In this document: one piece after another, positions 1 to 7,407 of the stretch
How the letters are laid out: the number at the start of each line of letters is the position of its first letter
How positions within the stretch are numbered: position 1 is the first letter of the stretch
Assembly: GCA_016191435.1 (NCBI GenBank)
Contig: JACPOQ010000035.1
Location: 496,001 to 560,000 of the forward strand
Length of the DNA: 64,000 bases
Reading direction: 5' to 3'
DNA from: Chloroflexota bacterium
GTDB lineage: Bacteria > Chloroflexota > Dehalococcoidia > Tepidiformales > Tepidiformaceae
Made by a program: the position numbers and the translations under genes
Notes under the pieces: model-generated
Told to the model about the DNA's origin: nothing
What the model saw: only the letters and a program-made list of their open reading frames with translations
The model's database searches: none

Positions 1-463
<463 letters not shown>

Positions 464-498
464 TCACGAATCGTTGCACCCGCCCCCGGCTCGTGGCC

Positions 499-1647
499 TC
501 AATTCGCCCCCACCGCTGCGTAGGCGGCCCTGACCAGCCCCTCACCGCGTGGGTCGCCGACCACCCCGGCCTCCATGCGGTTCATCATGTACGAGACGGT
601 CATCCGCCGGTCGCAATCGACGATGATGAGCGAACCACCCCAGCCGCCCCAGAAGCAGATGCGGCCGTCCTGCAGCAGATACGGGAACGTGACCGCATCC
701 GGGAGGCCGTAGCCGATGCCGAAGCGCGCCGGCACGCCGAGCACAAGGTCCATGCCGTTGGCCTGCTCCTGGAAGATGAGGTCAATCGTCTTCGGCGAGA
801 GCAGCCGCACGCCATCGACTTCGCCGCCATTGGCCACGACTGATTGCGCCCGCGCCACCGAGCGCGCATTCCCGTGACCGTTCGCCGCGCCGATCTCCGC
901 GCGCCGCCACGCTTCCGTCCAGGCGACCGAGGCATCGGGCGCCGGCCCGGTGAACGTCTTCACCGCGACGCTGTCGGGGTCCATGGCGCTCAAGTCCACG
1001 GGCAGCGGCGGTGGCGGCACCACGTTGGACACGCGGTGGAACTCCGCCGGGTCGAGACCGATGTGGAAGTCCGCGCCGAGCGGCCCCGCGACTTCCTTCG
1101 CGAAAAACGTCCCGAGCGACATCCCCGAAATCCGGCGGATAACTTCGCCCACGAGGTGTCCCTGGTTGAGCGCGTGGTACCCCGAGGCCGTTCCCGGCTC
1201 CCACCACGGCGCCTGCGCCGCCAGCATCGACGTGGATTTCTCCCAGTCGTAGATGTCCTCGACAACCACCGGCTGCGCCCACGCCGACACGCCCGACGTG
1301 TGCGACATCAGGTGCCGCACTTCGATCGCGCCCTTCCCGTTGGCCGCGAATTCCGGCCAGTACTTCGCCACTGGCGCGAACACGTCGAGCTCGCCGCGGT
1401 CGGCCAGCACGAGCGCGCTCAGCGATGTCATCGTCTTCGTCGTGGACCAGACGTTGGTGATCGTGTCGGCGGTCCATGGTCTGGTCTTCTCGGCATCGGC
1501 CCAGCCGCCCCAGAGGTCGACCACCGGCGCCCCCTCGAGCGTCACCGCGACCGACGCGCCGAGGTCGGCGCCGGAATCGAGGTTGGCCTGCAGCAGGTCG
1601 CGCATCGCTGTGAATCGATCGTCGCACGTCCCCTGGACGGTAGTCAT
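499..1647 (-). CDS. Serine hydrolase, class C beta-lactamase/esterase family
   Basis: About 382 residues. It carries the nucleophile motif S-T-T-K near residues 68-71 (context [11 protein letters not shown]) and a Y-x-A/N element (YHALNQGH) near residue 157, as in EstB-like esterases and other beta-lactamase-superfamily hydrolases. No convincing signal peptide is visible, so a cytoplasmic esterase or amidase is more likely than a true periplasmic beta-lactamase. I chose the ATG at 1647 over an upstream in-frame one at 1680 because GGAGG lies eight bases before it. It is followed on the same strand by the partial flavin monooxygenase. The family is confident; the substrate is unknown. Confidence 0.88.
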   Translation of the reverse strand: MTTVQGTCDDRFTAMRDLLQANLDSGADLGASVAVTLEGAPVVDLWGGWADAEKTRPWTADTITNVWSTTKTMTSLSALVLADRGELDVFAPVAKYWPEFAANGKGAIEVRHLMSHTSGVSAWAQPVVVEDIYDWEKSTSMLAAQAPWWEPGTASGYHALNQGHLVGEVIRRISGMSLGTFFAKEVAGPLGADFHIGLDPAEFHRVSNVVPPPPLPVDLSAMDPDSVAVKTFTGPAPDASVAWTEAWRRAEIGAANGHGNARSVARAQSVVANGGEVDGVRLLSPKTIDLIFQEQANGMDLVLGVPARFGIGYGLPDAVTFPYLLQDGRICFWGGWGGSLIIVDCDRRMTVSYMMNRMEAGVVGDPRGEGLVRAAYAAVGAN

Positions 1648-1770
1648 GGAACAGCCTCCGGGTGCAAGTGGCGCCAGCATACGCGGTTCGCGCTCGCCGT
1701 CGATGCGTGCGGCGGCGGTGGTTAAAGCCGCTTGCCGGTCGAGGGCTCGATGCCCACGGCTGGCTCGAAG

Positions 1771-2085
1771 TCATCGCCCGTCGTTGGGCGTGCCTGTGGG
1801 TCCGAACATCAGGATTGCCGTCCCCGGGTGGGCCGAGGGCTTGTGCCGCACTCCCATCGGCACCACAAAGGTGGCTCCCGGCTCGAGTGTCACCGACCAC
1901 CCCTCGAAGTGGACCGTGAATCGGCCACTCAGTGCGAGAAGAACTCGTCCGTCGTGTCGTGGACGTGCCAGGTGTGGTCGCCTGGACCCTTCGCCACGCG
2001 CACGTCGTAATCGTTCGCGCGCTGGATGGTCCGTGGGCTCCAGCGTTCGTCGAACGCCGCGAGGGGCCTCGTCGATGTTCACCAC
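1771..2085 (-). pseudogene. Cupin-domain protein broken by two compensating frameshifts
   Basis: The sequence encodes a small single-domain cupin of about 105 residues only if two single-base shifts are corrected. The start region (VVNIDEA, GTG at 2085 or 2082) and the C-terminal half (LSGRFTVHFEGWSVTLEPG) share one frame. The middle (AFDERWSPRT to HTWHVHDTTDEFF), which includes the metal-binding HxH histidines, reads in another. The first shift is an extra G in the GGGG run at 2063-2066; the second is a missing base near 1937-1941. Either the gene is decayed or these are read or assembly errors in short homopolymers. Function of the parent is unknown; such cupins are usually small metal-binding enzymes. 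Confidence 0.7.
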
Positions 2086-2147
2086 GCCCGGCGGGGATCG
2101 CCGCCGCTCATGGCGGCAACGATACCACCGCGCCGGATGGCGCTGCT

Positions 2148-2789
2148 TCAGCCGGCCTTGGTCTGGTAATGCTCCGGGTCGTTCGACCGGAAGGCGAGAT
2201 ACTGCTGCGCCGCTTCGAAGGAGCTCCGCGCGACCGCGATCAGGCCATCGACGAACTCCTTGCGCGCCTCGGTCAGTCCCAGCAGCCGGCAGTGGAGCAC
2301 GATGCCTGGCCACCGCCGCTCGATTGAGACCACGTGGCACCGAAACGCGCAGCGCGCGCCCTGCCGCTCGACCCCGAGAACGAAGTCCCGTGCGCCGCTC
2401 CAGCTGGAAACCTGCACCGCGATCCCGTCGTCGGAGATGTCGATGATCGTGGCGTCGTGGCCTTCGAGTTCGTCCGGGCCCAGCACGAGCGCCTGCACGT
2501 TCGTCGGGTAGCGGGGCCGCGCCCGCTTATCGTAGGGCTGCCGCCACTCTTCGAGCAGGTCAAGCCGGGATTCACCGCCTTCGACTACGAGCACCGCGCG
2601 TACGTACCACTGCCCCGGCGCTTCACCTATCACAGCGATGGCCGGCCCCGCCGCCCGTTCGCCGTCGAGCCGCACGCGGATGCTCGTCGCGCTATCGCAG
2701 CGCACGACCACCGCCTCGGCGATGGGATGGCCGCCATCGTCCAGCGCGAGCACCGCGATGGGCATCCCGGGCAGGATCATTCGGTTCAT
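2148..2789 (-). CDS. PilZ domain protein, predicted c-di-GMP receptor
   Basis: 213 residues. The C-terminal half is a PilZ domain with both c-di-GMP-binding motifs: R89-x3-R93 (KRARPRYP) and D117-x-S119-x2-G122 (DISDDG). The N-terminal ~85 residues resemble the YcgR-type beta-barrel that often precedes PilZ. Proteins of this build bind cyclic di-GMP and pass the signal to motility, polysaccharide or transcription machinery by protein contact. No cyclase, phosphodiesterase or flagellar gene is nearby, so the output is unknown. The ATG at 2789 has only a weak ribosome-binding site. Confidence 0.85.
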   Translation of the reverse strand: MNRMILPGMPIAVLALDDGGHPIAEAVVVRCDSATSIRVRLDGERAAGPAIAVIGEAPGQWYVRAVLVVEGGESRLDLLEEWRQPYDKRARPRYPTNVQALVLGPDELEGHDATIIDISDDGIAVQVSSWSGARDFVLGVERQGARCAFRCHVVSIERRWPGIVLHCRLLGLTEARKEFVDGLIAVARSSFEAAQQYLAFRSNDPEHYQTKAG

Positions 2790-2851
2790 GGAGTGATCGT
2801 CGGCCGTCTCGGGCTGAACATGAAGCGCCTCTTCGCCCGATGAGCCGCTGG

Positions 2852-3667
2852 CTACCCGGCGGAGGGGTACACCGGCGGGCGCTTCTCAACGATGGCCCGC
2901 GCGCCCTCGGCCGGGTCATCGCTGAAGAAGCCCATCATTTCGAGCGCGACAGAGTAATCGAACGCCGTGATCCCGCCGAGCTTGAGCCACTGGTTCAGCG
3001 ACCGCTTGGTGAACCGCAGGGCGGGCTGCGAACTCGCCGCCAGGTGACGCGCCACGCGCATCGCCTCGCCCATCAGTTCCGCCCGCGGGACGGCCTTGCT
3101 CACCAATCCGATGCGCTCGGCCTCGCGCCCGTCGATGAACTCACAGGTCAGCAGGTAGTACTTCGCCTTTGCCATGCCGCACAGCAGCGGCCAGATCATC
3201 GCCGCGTGGTCTCCGGCCGCCACGCCCAGCCGCGCGTGACCATCGGTCAGCCGCGCCTCCTCGGCGATGATCGAGATGTCCGCCATCAATGCGACTGCCA
3301 GCCCGGCGCCCACTGCCACGCCATTGATCGCCGAGATGATCACCTTCTCGCACCGGACCACCGAGTAGACGACCTCCTCGGCCTCCTTCATCAACGCGGT
3401 CAGGGCGTCGAAGCGCGCCTTGCCCGTGAGCTGAGCGCGGGCTTCGATGTCGTTCAGGTCGCCGCCGGCGCTGAATGCCTGGACGCCGGCCCCGGTGACG
3501 ACGGCCACGCGCACCGCCGGGTCGCGGTCGATGTCGCCCCAGATCCGTGTGAGCTCGCGATGGAGCACGTCGTTCGTAGCGTTGTAACTTTCGGGCCGGT
3601 TGATCGTGACCAGCGCCACGCCCGCATCCACTTCGACCAGCAGGTGCTGATATCTCGAATAGTCCAT
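2852..3667 (-). CDS. Enoyl-CoA hydratase/isomerase family protein
   Basis: 271 residues, the normal crotonase length. The first oxyanion-hole segment is AFSAGGDLNDIEA near residues 65-77 and the second is INGVAVGAGLAVALMADISI near residues 117-136. Crotonases hydrate or isomerise CoA thioesters in fatty-acid or aromatic degradation. The usual catalytic Glu pair of true hydratases is not obvious (the second segment has GAGLAVALMAD and then ARLTDGHARLG), so isomerase, hydrolase or dehalogenase activity is possible. The start at 3667 follows GAGGGA. It is a single-gene unit between the PilZ gene and the PEP-utilizing enzyme. Confidence 0.88.
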   Translation of the reverse strand: MDYSRYQHLLVEVDAGVALVTINRPESYNATNDVLHRELTRIWGDIDRDPAVRVAVVTGAGVQAFSAGGDLNDIEARAQLTGKARFDALTALMKEAEEVVYSVVRCEKVIISAINGVAVGAGLAVALMADISIIAEEARLTDGHARLGVAAGDHAAMIWPLLCGMAKAKYYLLTCEFIDGREAERIGLVSKAVPRAELMGEAMRVARHLAASSQPALRFTKRSLNQWLKLGGITAFDYSVALEMMGFFSDDPAEGARAIVEKRPPVYPSAG

Positions 3668-3744
3668 GCTGATCCCTCACCGATGCTGCAGAATCCCGGC
3701 CATTCTAGTCAGTTTCGGAGCGGCCCGATCGTGTGGCAGCGGGG

Positions 3745-6237
3745 CTATGGCGCGGCCGCGTTCGTCTCCAGCACCGTCACCGTACCGGCGCTGCCATCGA
3801 GCGCTACGAGGTCGCCGGTGCGGATGTGCGTGGTGCCGGTGCGGACGTTGACCACGGCCGGTAGCCCGTATTCGCGCGCGACGGTGCTGCCGTGGCTCAG
3901 CGCGCTTCCCATATCTACCACCAGGCCCGCCGCGAGCGCGAACAGGGGCGTCCAACCAGCATCCGTCACCGGCGCCACCAGGATCTCGCCCGGCTGGAGC
4001 GGCCCATCGCGACGGGGGTCGATGATCACGCGGGCGCGGCCGGTCACCGATCCCCCGCTCACCGGCGTGCCCCGCAAGACCTCGCCGGCATGATGCGAGA
4101 GGTCCGGGACGATGGGCACAGGGTGGCCGTGGAAGCGTTCCGGGAGCTGGATGTGGCGGTTGCGCTCGAGCTCCTTCCGGCGGCGGGCCACGTCGCCGCG
4201 GAAATCGTGGCCGGCGGCCGGCGCGTTCAGGAACGCCGTGAGCTGCGCATCGGTCAGGAAGAAGAGATCCTCCGGGCGCTCGGTAGCCTGCGCCTCCGCC
4301 AGCATCCGCCCGGCCGTTGGCACGTAGTAGTCCACCAGCCGCGTCGCGCGCACGATAATCGACTTCGTCCGCTCGCGCAGCGCGACCCATCCCTGCGCCC
4401 ACCCGAGCGTGCGGCGGAACAGCGCGCGCTTCACCGGGTTCATGCGCCGGGCCAGGTCCTCCGTGAGCCGCAGGCGCTCGCTACGCTGGCGTTCGAGCGT
4501 GGCCCGCGGCGACTTCTCGGGCGGCTGGTCAAGATACGACGCGATAATCGCCACCACGGACGCGGGGTCGGCGCGCCAGTTCGGCACGGCCGGTTCCATC
4601 TCGTTCAGACCGCGGTGCCCGTGGCGTTCGAGGAAGGCTGCGTAGGCCTCGCGCCAGGGGGCAGGCAGCGCGCCATCTAGCGGGTCGAATGCGCCCGAAC
4701 GGATCGCCTCGTCCAGATGCGCCTCCAGCGCGATCCGTGATAGCGCCCACAGGTCGATCCCAATCTGCGCGCTCTCGACGCCGTACATGCCGCTGAAGAG
4801 GCTCGGCACGGTCGCCTCCGTCTTGTCGCCCAGGAGCGGGTGCACGAAGCCCGCGACCAGATCGAATCCCGCGCCGGCCATGCCGCTGGCCCGCAGGTGC
4901 ACCTGAAAGATGTCGCCGACGAACGCCGCCAACTGCGCCCGGCGCCGTTCGATCTCGGGCCCGGACATGCGCTCGGGGTCATCGGCGCGCACGCGCGCTT
5001 CCATCGCCAGCGTGCGCCGCTCGATGCCGTCCGCCGCACCGTGGATGCGCAAGACCATCCGCGTGGCGGGGATGAGGCTGCGCAGCCGGAAGCCCCACAG
5101 CTCGCGCGAGTGCCGTGTGCGGACCTTGCCGTGGTACTCGCCGCCGAGGAACCGGTGCTCGATGGCGTCGCCGCTGGAGCCGAGCGCGCGGTCGGCGATC
5201 ATGCGCGTGGCGCCGATGTTCAGGTATGCGCGGTTGTAGAACATCCCGACGAACTGCGGCCATTCGTCCTTCCGCAGCAGCTTCAGCTTCTGGTAGCCCA
5301 CCGTGTAGGCCACCACCGCCGCCCGTGCGAAGAGCGTCATCGTCAGCGGCGTGAGCACGCCCGGAAGCACTTCCTGCACATTCGCGCTGGTCCAGTAGTC
5401 ATCCGGCGAGGTTGGAGTATCGAATTCGCCAACCCATCCGCCTTCGGGCCGCCATGCAGAGGGGGCCGTGGTGATGGGCCGCGATTGGAGCAGCCACAGC
5501 GTCCCGCCTTCAATCGCGAATTCGATATCCTGCGGCGCGCCGAACAGGGCCTCGGCCGCGATGGCCGCCCGCGCGATTTCGCGAACCTCGGATTCCGCGA
5601 GCACCGCTTCGCCGGGATGGTGCGCCCCGAGGACCTCCAGCGCCGGGCGCGAGACCACCAGCCGGTCGGCTTCGGCCATGCCGCTCACGAGTGCCTCGCC
5701 CAGCCCCCGCACCGCCTCGACCACCACCCGGCCGGCGTCGCCCGTGAGCGGGTCGATGCTGAAGGCGACGCCCGCCGCATCGGGCGCGAGCATGCGCTGC
5801 ACCACGACGGCCATCCGCGGCTCGGCGCGCGCTCCTTCCCGAGTAGCCCGGTAACTGACCGCGGCTTCGGAGTCGAGGGACGCCACGCAGGCGCCGATTG
5901 CAGCGAACAGCGCGGTGTCGCCTTCGACCTCGAGGATGGTCGCATGCTGGCCCGCGAAGGATGCGGCTTCGCCGTCTTCGTCCAGCGCCGAAGAGCGCAC
6001 CGCCAGCCGTCCGCCATCGGGCAGCAGACGCCGCGCTGCGGACACGATGGCGTCGGCGACCTCCGGGTCAGGCTCGCCGCCTCCGGGCGCGAATCGCCCG
6101 GCAAGTTCGGGTGGGATCACGAAGGCAGTCGGCACACGGAACCCCGCGGCGGCCAGCCGCGCGAGGCTCGCGCCCTTGCCCCCGGCGGTCGCCGGCGCCA
6201 CGGACTCGCTCCCGTCCAGCCAGATGACTCGTGCCAT
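3745..6237 (-). CDS. PEP synthase / rifampicin phosphotransferase-like enzyme
   Basis: 830 residues with the three-part build of pyruvate-phosphate dikinase relatives. An N-terminal ATP-grasp domain (GGKGASLARL near residue 19; AVRSSALDEDGEAASFAGQ near 80-98; EFAIEGGTLWLLQSRPIT near 235-252) is followed by a large helical middle region and a C-terminal swivelling phospho-histidine domain with His about 782 in SALSHGSTVAREYGLPAVV. It has no PEP-binding TIM barrel. That organisation matches rifampicin phosphotransferases and other stand-alone PEP-synthase-like enzymes, which phosphorylate a small molecule with ATP. Antibiotic inactivation is possible but not shown. It is divergent from the SOS-controlled ImuB-like gene. 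Confidence 0.8.
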   Translation of the reverse strand: MARVIWLDGSESVAPATAGGKGASLARLAAAGFRVPTAFVIPPELAGRFAPGGGEPDPEVADAIVSAARRLLPDGGRLAVRSSALDEDGEAASFAGQHATILEVEGDTALFAAIGACVASLDSEAAVSYRATREGARAEPRMAVVVQRMLAPDAAGVAFSIDPLTGDAGRVVVEAVRGLGEALVSGMAEADRLVVSRPALEVLGAHHPGEAVLAESEVREIARAAIAAEALFGAPQDIEFAIEGGTLWLLQSRPITTAPSAWRPEGGWVGEFDTPTSPDDYWTSANVQEVLPGVLTPLTMTLFARAAVVAYTVGYQKLKLLRKDEWPQFVGMFYNRAYLNIGATRMIADRALGSSGDAIEHRFLGGEYHGKVRTRHSRELWGFRLRSLIPATRMVLRIHGAADGIERRTLAMEARVRADDPERMSGPEIERRRAQLAAFVGDIFQVHLRASGMAGAGFDLVAGFVHPLLGDKTEATVPSLFSGMYGVESAQIGIDLWALSRIALEAHLDEAIRSGAFDPLDGALPAPWREAYAAFLERHGHRGLNEMEPAVPNWRADPASVVAIIASYLDQPPEKSPRATLERQRSERLRLTEDLARRMNPVKRALFRRTLGWAQGWVALRERTKSIIVRATRLVDYYVPTAGRMLAEAQATERPEDLFFLTDAQLTAFLNAPAAGHDFRGDVARRRKELERNRHIQLPERFHGHPVPIVPDLSHHAGEVLRGTPVSGGSVTGRARVIIDPRRDGPLQPGEILVAPVTDAGWTPLFALAAGLVVDMGSALSHGSTVAREYGLPAVVNVRTGTTHIRTGDLVALDGSAGTVTVLETNAAAP

Positions 6238-6296
6238 CCGGCGATCTTAGGGAAGAGGGCAGCTATGAGCCCGGGGCCTGGCAGAACCCCGGGAGC

Positions 6297-6324
6297 TTGA
6301 CTTGTAGAACAGATGTTCTACAAT
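6297..6324 (+). promoter_or_regulatory. Promoter of the ImuB-like gene
   Basis: TTGACT at 6297-6302 and TACAAT at 6319-6324 are separated by exactly 16 bases. The spacer and first -10 bases are a LexA-type palindrome, so repressor binding would block RNA polymerase. The expected start of transcription is about 6331, 14 bases before the ATG. Confidence 0.75.
6303..6322 (+). promoter_or_regulatory. LexA/SOS box
   Basis: A perfect inverted repeat TGTAGAAC-AGAT-GTTCTACA. Its core GAAC-N4-GTTC is the DinR/LexA box known from Gram-positive bacteria and used in several other phyla. It fills the spacer of the promoter for the Y-family polymerase relative, as expected for an SOS operator. Confidence 0.85.
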
Positions 6325-6344
6325 CGCAGCACGAGGTTGTCACG

Positions 6345-7277
6345 ATGCGCGTACTCAGCCTGTTCCTCCCGCGATTTCCCATTCAGGTCGCCCTCCGGCA
6401 GCGCCCGCACCTCGAAGGGCGCCCGGTGGCGGTGCTCGATGGGCACGGCGAGGCGGCGCTCGTCGCCGCCGCATCCTGCGAGGCCACGGCGAAAGGGGTC
6501 ACCGCCGGCATGCCCGCCGCGCAGGCGCGCGAGCGCTGCCAGGCGGCGCTCTTCCTTCCCGACAATTCTGGCAGCTGCTTCGATGAGCTCGACCGCATAG
6601 CCTCCATCCTCCGGCTCCGCGCGACACCTCTTGTCGCGATCGGTGGCGTCGATCACCTCTTCGTGGACCTCGATGGCATTCCCTCCGCCGCGGAGGAGCG
6701 GGAGCTGGCCCTCAGGCTGATGGCGCTCGCGGCCTCCTGGTGCCGCTATTCGCTGCGGGCCGGGGTCGGGAACTCCCGCCGCGAAGCGCTGGAGGCGGCC
6801 CGCGCCGCCCGCCGACCGCTCGCCATCTGCGCGCCCCCGCGAGAGGACGGCGGAGACCGCCTCGAGCCACCGATCCTGCCGGCCACCGGGACGATCGGGG
6901 TGACTGCGCGGTCGGATGCCGGCTGGGATCCGGTGGAAGCGCGCGCGGCAGCCGAGCGATTACTCGCGCGCGCCGGGATCGTCCTCACCGCGAGGGGTGA
7001 AAGCTTCCGGGAGGTGGCCGTCCACTTCGACCGGGCGCAATCGGCCACGTTTACCGCCGTATTGCGGCTGCGGAACCCGCGTCACTCGACTGCCGGTGTG
7101 CTGGACGAACTCGGCACGCGGTTGCCGCCGGAGGCGCTCTCCCATGTCACGATGGTCCGCGTCGAACTCGCGCGTCTGGGCCCCTCGGTCCAGGTTCAAC
7201 CACTCGACCCGCGCGTATATCGCGCACCGAATTCGCTCCACGGCGCCGAGCGTGGCGCGCTCCGCCGGGCGAGCTGA
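6345..7277 (+). CDS. ImuB-like Y-family DNA polymerase relative, probably non-catalytic
   Basis: 310 residues. The N-terminus (RVLSLFLPRFPIQVAL) aligns with the first palm strand of Y-family polymerases, but the metal-binding D-x-D is replaced by FLPRF. The second segment reads GGVDHLFVDLDGI where active enzymes have S-x-D-E-A-Y. The fingers-like segment EGRPVAVLDGHG..AASCEATAKGVTAGMPAAQARERC is well kept. ImuB proteins show this pattern and act as scaffolds for mutagenic polymerase DnaE2/ImuC after DNA damage. At 310 residues it is shorter than typical ImuB, lacking much of the C-terminal tail. No imuA or dnaE2 is in this window. Start ATG 6345 follows GAGG; a longer upstream reading would run through the SOS box. 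Confidence 0.75.
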   Translation: MRVLSLFLPRFPIQVALRQRPHLEGRPVAVLDGHGEAALVAAASCEATAKGVTAGMPAAQARERCQAALFLPDNSGSCFDELDRIASILRLRATPLVAIGGVDHLFVDLDGIPSAAEERELALRLMALAASWCRYSLRAGVGNSRREALEAARAARRPLAICAPPREDGGDRLEPPILPATGTIGVTARSDAGWDPVEARAAAERLLARAGIVLTARGESFREVAVHFDRAQSATFTAVLRLRNPRHSTAGVLDELGTRLPPEALSHVTMVRVELARLGPSVQVQPLDPRVYRAPNSLHGAERGALRRAS

Positions 7278-7351
7278 CCAGCCGCGAACACCCGGCGGCG
7301 AGCCCATGTGTCTACGGAGAGTGGCCCGCCGGGAAGCTAGCGGGCGCCTCC

Positions 7352-7360
7352 TGTTACACT
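7352..7360 (+). promoter_or_regulatory. Extended -10 promoter element upstream of valS
   Basis: TGTTACACT, an extended -10 (TGn + TACACT), lies 47 bases before the valS ATG, giving a leader of about 40 bases. There is no good -35. A weak GCCCGC/GCGGGC inverted repeat just upstream may end the preceding gene. Confidence 0.4.
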
Positions 7361-7407
7361 TGGATCCTGCCGTTCCCGGCGCCGAACACACCTGAGGGTC
7401 CACCGAA

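Noticed and set aside
1253-2446. Long plus-strand frame across the hydrolase, cupin and PilZ genes
   Set aside because: Composition is Arg/Ser/Pro-rich shadow coding opposite recognisable minus-strand domains.
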